Source: Lachnospiraceae bacterium (GTDB lineage: Bacteria > Bacillota > Clostridia > Lachnospirales > Lachnospiraceae). Taken from it: a DNA stretch of 64,000 bases. This document shows positions 8,449 to 17,349 of the stretch, piece after piece; position 1 is the first letter of the stretch; the number at the start of each line of letters is the position of its first letter. The stretch is from contig SVFD01000001.1 of NCBI GenBank assembly GCA_015057025.1, positions 653,759 to 717,758 on the forward strand, written 5' to 3'. Position numbers and translations under genes: made by a program. The notes beneath the pieces are model-generated. The model had not been told where the DNA came from. It saw only the letters and a list, made by a program, of their open reading frames with translations, and did no database searches.

Positions 8449-9381
8449 ATGAAAGCAGTATATATTATTAACGGTTTTTTGGAGAGCGGGAAAACAGAAT
8501 TTATTCAGTTTACCATGCAGCAACCTTATTTTAAAAGTAAAGAAAAGACCTTGCTTTTGCTTTGCGAAGAAGGTGAATTGGAATATGATGATGCCCTGTT
8601 AAAGGAAACTAACACCGTAATGGAAATCATTGAAAGCAAGGATGATTTTAATGCATCAAAATTAATGGAGCTTGAGAAAAAGCACAGACCGGGGCGCATT
8701 ATCATTGAATACAACGGTATGTGGCCTTATAAGGATTTGAAGTTCCCATGGCACTGGAAAATCGGTCAGCAGATTACCATTATCAACGCCCAGACTTTCC
8801 CGATGTATTACACCAATATGCGCGGAATGATTGGTGATATGGTGCGTAAATCGGAGTTGATTATTTTTAACCGTTGCGACGGCCTGACTAAGGAATTGCC
8901 TACATATAAAAGAAATATGATGGCGTTAAATCGTGAGGCAGAAATTGTATTTGAAGACAAAGACGGTGAAGTGACGGCAACCATGGAAGAAGAACTTCCT
9001 TACGACGTAAAAGCGGACCATATTGATTTGACGGAAGAAACCTATGGAATCTGGTTCTTTGATATGTTGGACATGCCGGAACGATATGAAGGCAAGAGTG
9101 TAAGCTTCCTTGCAATCACGGTTCGTCCGAACGGCTTCCCGAAGGGGCATTTTGTGCCCGGCAGACAGGCTATGACTTGTTGTGCAGATGACATTGCCTT
9201 CCTTGGCTTTGTGGCCAAGTGGAAGGGTGCTGAAAACTTTGAAAACGGTACCTGGGTAAAAGTGACCGCGGTTGTGAAGTTTGAATACTGGGCAGATTAC
9301 AACGGAGAAGGCCCTGTATTATACGCAACGGAAGTAGAGCCTGCGAAGGCACCGAAAGAAGAGATTATTAATTTGGTATAA
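8449..9381 (+). CDS. CobW-like GTPase fused to a TIGR03943/DUF1980-like C-terminal domain
   Basis: A 310-residue protein from ATG 8449, one base after the preceding stop codon. The N-terminal half has a P-loop GFLESGKTEF (about residues 8-17) and a G3E-like layout but lacks the CxCC motif of its neighbour. The last 90 residues, with MTCCADD, FLGFVAKW and GTWVKVTAVV, resemble the C-terminal domain of TIGR03943/YcgQ proteins, which accompany metal-linked permeases in other bacteria. This is a domain-level resemblance by eye. The pair with the His-rich GTPase suggests joint work on one metal. A terminator follows. Confidence 0.7.
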   Translation: MKAVYIINGFLESGKTEFIQFTMQQPYFKSKEKTLLLLCEEGELEYDDALLKETNTVMEIIESKDDFNASKLMELEKKHRPGRIIIEYNGMWPYKDLKFPWHWKIGQQITIINAQTFPMYYTNMRGMIGDMVRKSELIIFNRCDGLTKELPTYKRNMMALNREAEIVFEDKDGEVTATMEEELPYDVKADHIDLTEETYGIWFFDMLDMPERYEGKSVSFLAITVRPNGFPKGHFVPGRQAMTCCADDIAFLGFVAKWKGAENFENGTWVKVTAVVKFEYWADYNGEGPVLYATEVEPAKAPKEEIINLV

Positions 9382-9396
9382 GATAGTTAAGTTAGA

Positions 9397-9446
9397 AAAA
9401 GCGTGTGAATTTATATCCAAATAGGATAAATGTTTCACACGCTTTT
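9397..9446. terminator. bidirectional terminator
   Basis: AAAAGCGTGTGAA (9397-9409) pairs with TTCACACGCTTTT (9434-9446), with runs of A and T outside. It serves the convergent GTPase pair and lacI-type gene. Confidence 0.8.
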
Positions 9447-9458
9447 ATTTTGTTTATA

Positions 9459-10469
9459 TCAAAGTTTAATGCAACTATGTCTTTCTATCAATTTGTGCGG
9501 AACAATAATTTTAGTTGCAAGAAGATTAGGATTTTCAATATGATTGATGACTTGTGATGCTGCTTCTATCCCTAACTGAATCGAATTAATATCAATAGAT
9601 GTCAGTGGCGGAGAAGTTAATCTCGCAAATAATGAATTATTGAATGAAATGATAGATAAATCTTTGGGAATAACCAAATCCTTTTCTATGCAGGCACGTT
9701 CCAAAGCTACTGCAAATAAGTCATCGCTGACTAAAATGGCAGTGGGACGGTTTTTTTTGCTTAAAAGATTATGTACAGCTACAGAATTTTCTTCCGGAAT
9801 AACGGGAAGTTCAATAATATTTTCTTTTTCTACTTTAATTTTATGATTTAACAATGCAAGTTGATAGCCGGATTTGCGGTCTGCAGAAAACATCAAATTA
9901 CTGTCACTTCCTAAATAAGCGATATTTGTATGTCCTAAATTAATTAAGTACTCGGTAGCTTCCTGAGCTGCTAATACATTATCATTATCGACATATACAG
10001 TCTGATTAGCAAAACGATATGCCTTACCGATGACAACATAAAGAACTCCTTCGTTATAAAGATAATCAATAATTGGATCATCTTGCTTGGAATATGTAAC
10101 AATAAAACCATCTACTTTATTGTTTTTTACCATATATTCTAATACACGCAGAATTTCTTCGTCATCCTGGCCGGTAATAACAGTATTCATATAATGATGT
10201 TGATTACAAAATTGGCTTACACCGCGAATAACTTCCAAATGAAAAGCATTTTCAAAGGATTCCTTCGGCGAGGGAGGCAAAATAATGCCGATGGTTCTGT
10301 TTACGGTTTCTTCGGCGGGAAGGTTTGGTTCGTATCCTAATTGTTCCATAGCTTTGCGCACGCGTTCTTTTGTTTCTTTACTGATGGAAGGATTATCCTT
10401 GCAGACGCGAGAAACTGTAGAAGGGGATACTCCTGCTAAAGTGGCAACGTCTTTTAATGTAACTGACAT
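9459..10469 (-). CDS. LacI-family transcriptional regulator, probable maltose regulator
   Basis: A 336-residue regulator from the ATG at 10469 (GGAG ribosome site). The frame is open further upstream, but that part is promoter DNA. The N-terminal LacI helix-turn-helix is clear: TLKDVATLAGVSPSTVSRV (residues 4-22), then KERVRKAMEQLGYEPN. A periplasmic-binding-like sugar domain follows. It is divergent from the maltose PTS operon, and several TTGCA/TGCAA palindromes fill the shared region. A MalR-type role, responding to maltose or maltose phosphate, is inferred from context. Confidence 0.88.
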   Translation of the reverse strand: MSVTLKDVATLAGVSPSTVSRVCKDNPSISKETKERVRKAMEQLGYEPNLPAEETVNRTIGIILPPSPKESFENAFHLEVIRGVSQFCNQHHYMNTVITGQDDEEILRVLEYMVKNNKVDGFIVTYSKQDDPIIDYLYNEGVLYVVIGKAYRFANQTVYVDNDNVLAAQEATEYLINLGHTNIAYLGSDSNLMFSADRKSGYQLALLNHKIKVEKENIIELPVIPEENSVAVHNLLSKKNRPTAILVSDDLFAVALERACIEKDLVIPKDLSIISFNNSLFARLTSPPLTSIDINSIQLGIEAASQVINHIENPNLLATKIIVPHKLIERHSCIKL

Positions 10470-10500
10470 ATTGCAATCTCCTTTTATTAAAGATACAATT

Positions 10501-10529
10501 ATTATAATGGAAAAGGTACAGAAAGTCAA
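10501..10529 (-). promoter_or_regulatory. promoter of the lacI-type gene
   Basis: On the minus strand, TTGACT (10529-10524), a 17-bp spacer and TATAAT (10506-10501) form a near-consensus promoter about 30 nt before the regulator's start codon. Confidence 0.75.
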
Positions 10530-10535
10530 AAGATG

Positions 10536-10565
10536 TTGCACAAAAATGTGCAAAAGTTGCGCAAC
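10536..10565. promoter_or_regulatory. two adjacent palindromic operators
   Basis: TTGCACA-AAAA-TGTGCAA (10536-10553) is a perfect 7-bp-arm palindrome, followed by GTTGCGCAAC (10556-10565). Related half-sites recur at 10571, 10606, 10685-10701 and 10734-10756. They are probably binding sites of the adjacent LacI-type regulator. Confidence 0.6.
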
Positions 10566-10684
10566 AGAATGCAACCCATATCTAATTACAAATATGCTAT
10601 GGTTATTGTGCAACATTTGTTGAGAAATTAGTTGTTAAAAATTCACAAAAATAATAAATATAATATAGAAAAAATGAAAAAGTA

Positions 10685-10701
10685 TTGCAAAAACTATGCA
10701 A
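10685..10701. promoter_or_regulatory. operator in the PTS operon leader
   Basis: TTGCA and TGCAA flank a 7-bp centre. The site lies about 20 bp downstream of a TATAAT (10659-10664) that is the best -10 candidate for the PTS operon, so a bound repressor could block elongation. The matching -35 is weak, and the assignment is tentative. Confidence 0.45.
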
Positions 10702-10792
10702 CGGATATACAATTATTGCATAAGATTACACGAAAGTTGCACAAAGTTGCATAAAATGAGGCGCATTGAGTTGCATTAAGGAGGTTTTGGTT

Positions 10793-13048
10793 ATGGGTAA
10801 CATAGCACAGGAAATGTCAAAGAGTGTATATGCTCCGATTAACGGGAAGGCAGTTTCATTGGATGAAGTACCTGATCCTGTATTTGCCGATAAGGTATTG
10901 GGGGAAGGTTGTGCCATTATTCCGACAGATGGTAAAATTTACAGTCCGGTAAACGGTGTTGTATCATCTGTTGCGGAAACGCTTCATGCCTACGGATTCA
11001 CATCGGATGAAGATTTAGAGGTGTTGATTCATTTTGGTTTGGAGACAGTTTCTTTAAAAGGTGAAGGTTTTACGGCTCATGTCAAAGAGGGTGATAGAGT
11101 AAAGGTAGGAGACCTGATTGCAGAAGTTAATATGGATATGATTCGAGAAAAGGAATTAAATACAATTACGCCTGTTTTGATTTGTGGTGGAGCAGATGAC
11201 GAAGAATTAAGAGTTACTTTAGGTAATGTGAAAAAAGAAGAAATTCTGATAAAATGTGTAAATTTTGTAGGAACAGCAAATGTAAATGAAGTAGAAGTTT
11301 CCGAAACTCTAATAGATGAGGCGGTTGATAAGAATGAAGGTACAACCACCGAAAGTATGAAGGAAGTATCCAAAGCAAATAATGATAAACCTAAAAAAGA
11401 AAAGAAGAAATTAAAGTTCAATTTTGATTTTCTGCAGAAACTAGGTAAAGTTTTAATGACAGTCATTGCAGTTATGCCTGCAGCGGGCTTAATGATTAGT
11501 ATAGGTAAGCTGGTTGCTATGGCAGGTGCTGATTTGGATGCAGTGGTTACTATCGGCAGTGTAATGGAAAATATCGGTTGGGCAGTTATTAATAACTTAC
11601 ATATTTTATTTGCGGCTGCTATCGGTGGGTCATGGGCTAAAGAGCGTGCTGGTGGTGCATTTGCGGCAATTATTGCTTTTATTTTAATTAATAATATTAC
11701 AGGTGTTATTTTTGGTGTGACTTCAGATATGTTAGGTGATTCGGAAGCAGTGGTACATTCCCTTTTCGGACAGGAAATGCTGGTAGAAAATTATTTTACC
11801 TCGGTGCTTGGTGCACCGGCTCTTAACATGGGTGTATTTGTTGGTATTATATCCGGCTTTGTGGGTGGTATGGTATATAACAAGTTTTATAATTTCAGGA
11901 AGCTACCCGATGCGCTTTCTTTCTTTAATGGCAAGCGTTTTGTTCCATTGATGGTAATTGTATATTCAGTAGTGGTATCTTTAGTATTAGCTGCGGTTTG
12001 GCCTGTGGCACAGTCAGGAATCAATGCATTTGGTATCTGGATTGCAAATTCTTCTGAGAGTTCACCGATTCTTGCACCATTTATTTATGGTACATTAGAG
12101 AGATTATTGCTACCCTTTGGATTGCATCATATGCTAACTATTCCCATGAATTATACTTCGTTTGGTGGAAGTTATATGATTCAGACAGGCGTCAATGCAG
12201 GTTCAGAAGTGTTCGGTCAGGATCCTTTATGGCTTGCATGGGTGACAGATTTGATTAATTTCAAGGACGCGGGAGATATGGCATCCTACACTCAGTTAAT
12301 GGAAACCGTAATTCCGGCACGTTTTAAAGTGGGTCAGATGATTGGTGCAACAGGTCTCTTGCTTGGCATTGCGTTGGCAATGTATCGTAGAGTAGATAAG
12401 GATAAAAAGAAACAATATCGTTCTATGTTTATTTCAACTGCACTGGCTGTCTTTTTAACAGGTGTAACAGAACCAATTGAATTTATGTTTATGTTCTGTG
12501 CATTACCTCTTTATATTGTGTATGCATTACTTCAAGGTTGCGCGTTTGCGCTTTCGGGAATTATTGACTTAAGATTACATTCTTTTGGTAACCTAGAGTT
12601 TGTTACCAGAATTCCTATGTCTGTGAAGGCTGGTTTGACAGGAGATATTATCAATTTCTTAATATGTGTGGTAATTTTCTTGGTGATTGGCTATTTGGTA
12701 GCATACTTTATGATTGGAAAGTTCAAATTTGCTACACCCGGTCGTTTGGGTAATTATATGAATGAAAATGCAGAAGGCGATACTGCAAACAATGACGCAA
12801 AGACGGTTTCTGATAGCGGACAGCCTGAGCGAATCATTGCACTTCTTGGCGGACGCGAAAATATTACTCTTGTGGATGCTTGCATGACAAGGCTTCGTGT
12901 TACTGTGAAAAATCCGGATTTGGTTGCAGATAAGGATGCGTGGAAGGCAGAAGGTGCATTGGGACTGGTAAAGAAGGATACCGGTATTCAGGCAATTTAT
13001 GGTCCGAAAGCGGATGTTTTAAAGTCAGATATTAACGATATTTTATAA
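10793..13048 (+). CDS. PTS glucose/maltose-family permease, fused EIIA-EIIC-EIIB
   Basis: A 751-residue phosphotransferase permease from ATG 10793, with AAGGAGG 8 nt upstream. Domain order is unusual but known: EIIA (residues 1-160, phospho-His80 in VLIHFGLETV), a charged linker (175-208), membrane EIIC (about 210-640) and EIIB (678-751, phospho-Cys697 in LVDACMTRLRV). The EIIC has the PFGLHHM segment of glucose-family transporters. With the MapP-like phosphatase and MalQ genes downstream, the likely substrate is maltose, delivered as maltose 6'-phosphate. Phosphate would come from HPr encoded in the same operon. Glucose or another alpha-glucoside cannot be excluded. Confidence 0.88.
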   Translation: MGNIAQEMSKSVYAPINGKAVSLDEVPDPVFADKVLGEGCAIIPTDGKIYSPVNGVVSSVAETLHAYGFTSDEDLEVLIHFGLETVSLKGEGFTAHVKEGDRVKVGDLIAEVNMDMIREKELNTITPVLICGGADDEELRVTLGNVKKEEILIKCVNFVGTANVNEVEVSETLIDEAVDKNEGTTTESMKEVSKANNDKPKKEKKKLKFNFDFLQKLGKVLMTVIAVMPAAGLMISIGKLVAMAGADLDAVVTIGSVMENIGWAVINNLHILFAAAIGGSWAKERAGGAFAAIIAFILINNITGVIFGVTSDMLGDSEAVVHSLFGQEMLVENYFTSVLGAPALNMGVFVGIISGFVGGMVYNKFYNFRKLPDALSFFNGKRFVPLMVIVYSVVVSLVLAAVWPVAQSGINAFGIWIANSSESSPILAPFIYGTLERLLLPFGLHHMLTIPMNYTSFGGSYMIQTGVNAGSEVFGQDPLWLAWVTDLINFKDAGDMASYTQLMETVIPARFKVGQMIGATGLLLGIALAMYRRVDKDKKKQYRSMFISTALAVFLTGVTEPIEFMFMFCALPLYIVYALLQGCAFALSGIIDLRLHSFGNLEFVTRIPMSVKAGLTGDIINFLICVVIFLVIGYLVAYFMIGKFKFATPGRLGNYMNENAEGDTANNDAKTVSDSGQPERIIALLGGRENITLVDACMTRLRVTVKNPDLVADKDAWKAEGALGLVKKDTGIQAIYGPKADVLKSDINDIL

Positions 13049-13064
13049 AAAGAGGTGTTGACTT

Positions 13065-13901
13065 ATCAAATTATTAACACTTAATTGCCACAGTCTTGTG
13101 GAATCAGATTATTTACAAAAACTACAGGATTTTGTCGAAATGGTTGCAAAGGAAACTCCGGAGATTATTGCTTTGCAGGAGGTGAATCAAACCTGCTGCA
13201 AGGCAGAAGTTTCTGCTGAGGATTTGGTCGGATATTGTGCGTGTCGTGAAGAAGTAGTTATTAGAATAGACAATCATGTATACAATGTAACCGCACTTCT
13301 GAGGGAGAAGGGACTGTTATATTATTGGACTTGGTTACCCATGAAGAAAGGATACGATATTTATGATGAAGGAATTGCATTGTTAAGCAGATATCCAATT
13401 CTGGAAACAGATGTGATTACGGTAAGCACCATTGATGATTATAATAAATGGAAGACCAGAAAATTGGTTGGTATCCGAACTGAAGATACACCTGATGAGT
13501 GGTTTTTTAGTGTGCATTTCGGATGGTGGAATGATGCGGAAGAATCTTTTCAAACACAGTGGGAAAATACCCATGCATATATGAAAAAGTATGGTAAGGT
13601 ATGGCTAATGGGTGATTCCAACAGTCCTGCCCAGGTGCGTAATGAAGGTTATGATATGATTGTGTCCGATGGATGGATTGACAGTTATGAATTAGCAGCG
13701 GTTAAGGACAGCGGTATTACAGTCGGAACTGTCATTGATGGTTGGAAAGAAAAGATAAAACAGACGGATGGTATGCGTATCGATCAGATTTGGAGTAACA
13801 GGATTGTAAAAGTAAAAAAATCAGAAGTAGTATTCAATGGTCACAAATATCCTGTTGTATCAGACCATTACGGAGTATTAGTTGATTATGAGAGGAATTA
13901 A
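13065..13901 (+). CDS. mapP: endonuclease/exonuclease/phosphatase-fold protein, probable maltose 6'-phosphate phosphatase
   Basis: A 278-residue EEP-fold phosphatase of the RgfB/MapP group. Catalytic-type residues are visible: Asn7 in LTLNCHS, Glu39 in IIALQEVNQ, a GDSN motif and C-terminal SDHYG. Enterococcal MapP removes phosphate from maltose 6'-phosphate and sits beside a maltose PTS, as here. The start is odd. Homology requires the KLLTLNCHS strand, but its first codon is ATC (13065-13067), with an in-frame TGA two codons upstream and AGAGGTG at a suitable distance. Starting at GTG 13098 would lose the active-site Asn. It therefore uses an ATC start, carries a start-codon mutation, or contains a sequence error. 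Confidence 0.75.
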   Translation: MKLLTLNCHSLVESDYLQKLQDFVEMVAKETPEIIALQEVNQTCCKAEVSAEDLVGYCACREEVVIRIDNHVYNVTALLREKGLLYYWTWLPMKKGYDIYDEGIALLSRYPILETDVITVSTIDDYNKWKTRKLVGIRTEDTPDEWFFSVHFGWWNDAEESFQTQWENTHAYMKKYGKVWLMGDSNSPAQVRNEGYDMIVSDGWIDSYELAAVKDSGITVGTVIDGWKEKIKQTDGMRIDQIWSNRIVKVKKSEVVFNGHKYPVVSDHYGVLVDYERN

Positions 13902-13904
13902 GCA

Positions 13905-15395
13905 ATGAAAAGAAGTGCAGGTGTTTTGCTTTCGATATCCAGCCTGCCGTCGAAATACGGTATCGGTTGTTTTTCGGAAAGTGCATATAAATTTGTAGAT
14001 TGGCTGAAAGCTGCCGGTCAGACATATTGGCAGATTTTGCCACTGGGTCCTACGGGATATGGTGACTCGCCGTATCAGTCTTTTTCTACCTTTGCCGGAA
14101 ATCCATATTTTATTAGCTTGGAAGAATGGGTTAAAGAAGGATTGTTAACTCATAAAGAATGTGATGAAACGGATATGGGTAAGGAATCGGCGTGCGTAGA
14201 TTATGAGAAACTTTATGAGGGACGTTTTCCATTGTTTCGTAAAGCTTATAAAAGAAGCAATATCAGTCAAAAACCGGAGTTTATCAGTTTTTGTAGAGAG
14301 AATGAGGATTGGCTTTCAGATTATGCATTATTTATGGCAGTAAAAGATTCATTTAAGGGTGTGGCATGGAATGAATGGGACGAGAATATTCGATTACGCC
14401 AAAAAGATGCGTTAAAACAGTTTCGCAAGGAACTTGCGGAGGAGATTGAGTTTTATCAGTTTTTACAATTTTATTTTTATAAGCAGTGGATGGAACTGAA
14501 GAGATATGCCAATGAAAAGGGAATTAAAATTATTGGAGATATACCAATTTATGTTGCTTTTGATAGTGCAGATACATGGGCAAATCCATCTTTATTCCAA
14601 TTGGATGAAAATAACATTCCAAAGGCGGTTGCCGGTTGTCCGCCGGATGGTTTTTCAGCAGATGGGCAGTTGTGGGGAAATCCGCTATATAACTGGGAAC
14701 AATTGGAAAATAGAGGCTACGCGTGGTGGATTGAGCGCTTAAGACATTGTTTTAAACTATATGATGTAGTACGAATTGATCATTTCAGAGGCTTTGATGA
14801 ATATTTTTCCATTCCCTATGGAGATACGACAGCCTTAAACGGTCATTGGGAAAAAGGACCGGGAATGAAACTATTTGAAGCAATGAAAGCCGGTTTGGGA
14901 GATAAAGATATCATTGCTGAGGACTTGGGCTTTATGACTGAATCGGTGAAGGAACTTGTGAAGAACAGTGGATTTGCGAATATGAAGGTTTTGGAATTTG
15001 GATTTGATTCCAGAGATACCGGAAATAGGGAAGATTATCTTCCGCATAACTATGGAGAAAACTGTGTAGCTTATACCGGAACACACGATAACCAAACGGT
15101 TAGATCTTGGTTTGAAACTATAAGCGATGAAGAGCGTAACATGGTGATGGAATATCTGGGAGATGAGCCGGAAAGTAGTAGGGAAATATGCAGGGCTTTT
15201 ATTGAGTTGGTTATGAAAAGCAAAGCAAATATTTGTATTATTCCTATGCAGGATTATCTGGGCTATGATGATACAACACGAATGAATCAACCTTCTACAG
15301 TGGGTAAAAACTGGAGATGGCGCATGATAGATACGGATTTGAGTGATACACTTAAAGAAGAAATTATCTGTTATACTAGAAAATATGTAAGATAA
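13905..15395 (+). CDS. malQ: 4-alpha-glucanotransferase (amylomaltase)
   Basis: A 496-residue GH77 enzyme that moves glucosyl units between maltodextrins and releases glucose from maltose. The order of motifs is normal: LPLGPTGYGDSPYQ (residues 46-58), nucleophile Asp292 in RIDHFRG, acid/base Glu339 in IIAEDLG and His394-Asp395 in GTHDNQT. It is the cytosolic partner of the PTS and phosphatase genes upstream, starting 3 nt after mapP stops. Downstream glucose and dextrins would need glucokinase or phosphorylase encoded elsewhere. Confidence 0.96.
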   Translation: MKRSAGVLLSISSLPSKYGIGCFSESAYKFVDWLKAAGQTYWQILPLGPTGYGDSPYQSFSTFAGNPYFISLEEWVKEGLLTHKECDETDMGKESACVDYEKLYEGRFPLFRKAYKRSNISQKPEFISFCRENEDWLSDYALFMAVKDSFKGVAWNEWDENIRLRQKDALKQFRKELAEEIEFYQFLQFYFYKQWMELKRYANEKGIKIIGDIPIYVAFDSADTWANPSLFQLDENNIPKAVAGCPPDGFSADGQLWGNPLYNWEQLENRGYAWWIERLRHCFKLYDVVRIDHFRGFDEYFSIPYGDTTALNGHWEKGPGMKLFEAMKAGLGDKDIIAEDLGFMTESVKELVKNSGFANMKVLEFGFDSRDTGNREDYLPHNYGENCVAYTGTHDNQTVRSWFETISDEERNMVMEYLGDEPESSREICRAFIELVMKSKANICIIPMQDYLGYDDTTRMNQPSTVGKNWRWRMIDTDLSDTLKEEIICYTRKYVR

Positions 15396-15435
15396 AAATA
15401 TAAAACTATAATGTAAGAAGAAAGGAAATAAAATT

Positions 15436-15693
15436 ATGAAAACATTTGATTACACAATTAAGGATGAACTTGGAATTCATGCAAGACCTGCAGGTTTACT
15501 TGTAAAGGCGGCTAAGGCTTATGCCAGTGAAGTAAACTTAACAAAAGGTGAAAAGACTGTTAACTGTACTAAACTTATGGCGCTTATGGGGTTGGGTGTG
15601 AAATGCGGTGATGTGGTTACCATATCAGTAAATGGAGATGACGAAATAGCGGCGACAGAAGGTATGAAAACATTTTTTGAAGCAAATTTGTAA
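15436..15693 (+). CDS. ptsH: HPr phosphocarrier protein lacking Ser46
   Basis: An 85-residue HPr that accepts phosphate from enzyme I on His15 (LGIHARPAG) and passes it to EIIA domains. The usual regulatory segment NLKSIMG is NCTKLMA here, so position 46 is lysine, not serine. HPr kinase could not make P-Ser-HPr for CcpA control from this copy. A second HPr-like protein at 45195 shows the reverse pattern. It has a good ribosome site (GAAAGGAAAT) and lies in the maltose operon before ptsI. Confidence 0.95.
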   Translation: MKTFDYTIKDELGIHARPAGLLVKAAKAYASEVNLTKGEKTVNCTKLMALMGLGVKCGDVVTISVNGDDEIAATEGMKTFFEANL

Positions 15694-15705
15694 TGGGGTG
15701 ATTTT

Positions 15706-17349
15706 ATGAAAAAATATACCGGAAAAGGTGTTTATGGAGCCATTGCAATTGGTAAAGTTTCTCTTTTTCAGCGTCAGGATATCCAAGTGAAACGCCTTCA
15801 TGTTGAGAATGAGGAATCGGAGATTGAACGATTTGAAGAGGCAAAGGAGAAGGCTGTTTCACAGTTGAAAGAAATCTACGAAAAGGCTTTGGTGGAAGTA
15901 GGAGAAACCAATGCCCAGATTTTTGAAGTACATATGATGATGCTGGAAGATGATGATTATAATGATGCTATTCGAGAAATAATCAGCAACCAGAATATGA
16001 ATGCAGAGTATGCTGTGGCTACGACGGCGGATAATTTTGCAACGATGTTTGCTGCAATGGATGATTCGTATATGCAGGCAAGAGCGGCTGATGTCAAAGA
16101 TATATCCAACCGTGTAATAGCCTGTTTAAATAAAGAGGAAGAACGACTGACTCAATCTGATGAGAAGATGATTGTATGTGCAGATGATTTGGCACCCAGC
16201 GAGACGGTTTCTTTGGATAAGGATATGGTGCTTGCTTTTGTGACTGCCCAAGGTTCTACCAATTCTCATACTGCTATTCTTGCAAGGAATATGAATATTC
16301 CGGCAGTAATTGGTTTGGGTGATGTGTTTATAAAAGAAATAGAAGCTGGTTCTTTTGCCATCGTCGATGGTTTTACCGGAGACGTTATTGTTAATCCTGA
16401 AGAGGAAATTTTAAAAGAATATGAAAAGAAGCAGAAGGAAGATGTGGAAAAGAAAGAACTGCTTTTAAAATTAAAAGGAAAAGAAAATGTTACGCTGGAT
16501 GGTACCAAAATAAGTGTATATGCCAATATTGGTAGCGCTGATAATATTGGAGCGGTTTTGTTAAATGATGCCGGAGGAATCGGTTTGTTTCGAAGCGAAT
16601 TCCTATATTTGGAGAATATGGACTATCCTACGGAAGAGCAACAGTTTCTTGTTTATAAAAAGGTACTGGAGAGTATGGCAACCAAGAAGGTTGTAATCCG
16701 TACGTTGGATATCGGTGCAGATAAGCAGGTGGATTATTTTAAACTGGACAAGGAAGAAAATCCGGCGCTTGGATTAAGAGCTATTCGAATTTGTCTTACA
16801 AGACCGGAAGTATTTAAGACTCAGTTAAGAGCTTTGTATCGGGCATCTGTTTACGGCAATTTGGCTATTATGTTTCCAATGATTACTTCGGTTAGTGAAG
16901 TAGAACAGATTCTCGGAATTTGTGAATCTGTAAAAAAAGAATTGAAAACAGAGGGGTTTGAGTATTCGGATAATATTGAACTTGGTATTATGATTGAAAC
17001 ACCGGCAGCTGCAATTATCAGTGATAAGTTGGCTCCATTGGTTGATTTTTTTAGTGTGGGGACTAATGACTTAACACAATATACACTTGCTTGTGATAGA
17101 CAGAATCCAAATACAGAGCGTTTTTGTGATACACATCATGAGGCAATTTTGCGACTGATTGAGATTTCAGCCCAAAATGCCCACGCTAATGGAGCGTGGA
17201 TTGGTATTTGTGGTGAATTGGCAGCAGATACAACACTTACGGAAACTTTTCTACGTATGGGTATTGATGAACTTTCGGTATCGCCTACTTTTGTTTTAAA
17301 ATTAAGAGATACTATTCGAAATATTGATTTGGGTAAGGTAGAGATATAA
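15706..17349 (+). CDS. ptsI: phosphoenolpyruvate-protein phosphotransferase (enzyme I)
   Basis: A 547-residue enzyme I of the sugar PTS. It autophosphorylates from PEP at His188 (GSTNSHTAILARN) and hands phosphate to HPr. PEP-binding motifs RTLDIGADK and GLRAIRICL and the C-terminal GICGELAAD with Cys502 are intact, and length is normal. The gene starts 12 nt after ptsH, and its TAA overlaps the next ATG (TAATG). Having the general PTS genes inside a sugar-specific operon suggests that induction by maltose raises the whole phosphorelay. Confidence 0.96.
   Translation: MKKYTGKGVYGAIAIGKVSLFQRQDIQVKRLHVENEESEIERFEEAKEKAVSQLKEIYEKALVEVGETNAQIFEVHMMMLEDDDYNDAIREIISNQNMNAEYAVATTADNFATMFAAMDDSYMQARAADVKDISNRVIACLNKEEERLTQSDEKMIVCADDLAPSETVSLDKDMVLAFVTAQGSTNSHTAILARNMNIPAVIGLGDVFIKEIEAGSFAIVDGFTGDVIVNPEEEILKEYEKKQKEDVEKKELLLKLKGKENVTLDGTKISVYANIGSADNIGAVLLNDAGGIGLFRSEFLYLENMDYPTEEQQFLVYKKVLESMATKKVVIRTLDIGADKQVDYFKLDKEENPALGLRAIRICLTRPEVFKTQLRALYRASVYGNLAIMFPMITSVSEVEQILGICESVKKELKTEGFEYSDNIELGIMIETPAAAIISDKLAPLVDFFSVGTNDLTQYTLACDRQNPNTERFCDTHHEAILRLIEISAQNAHANGAWIGICGELAADTTLTETFLRMGIDELSVSPTFVLKLRDTIRNIDLGKVEI

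Noticed and set aside
10470..10616. N-terminal extension of the LacI-type regulator to 10616
   Set aside because: The extra 49 codons cover the promoter and operators. Similarity and the GGAG ribosome site begin at 10469.
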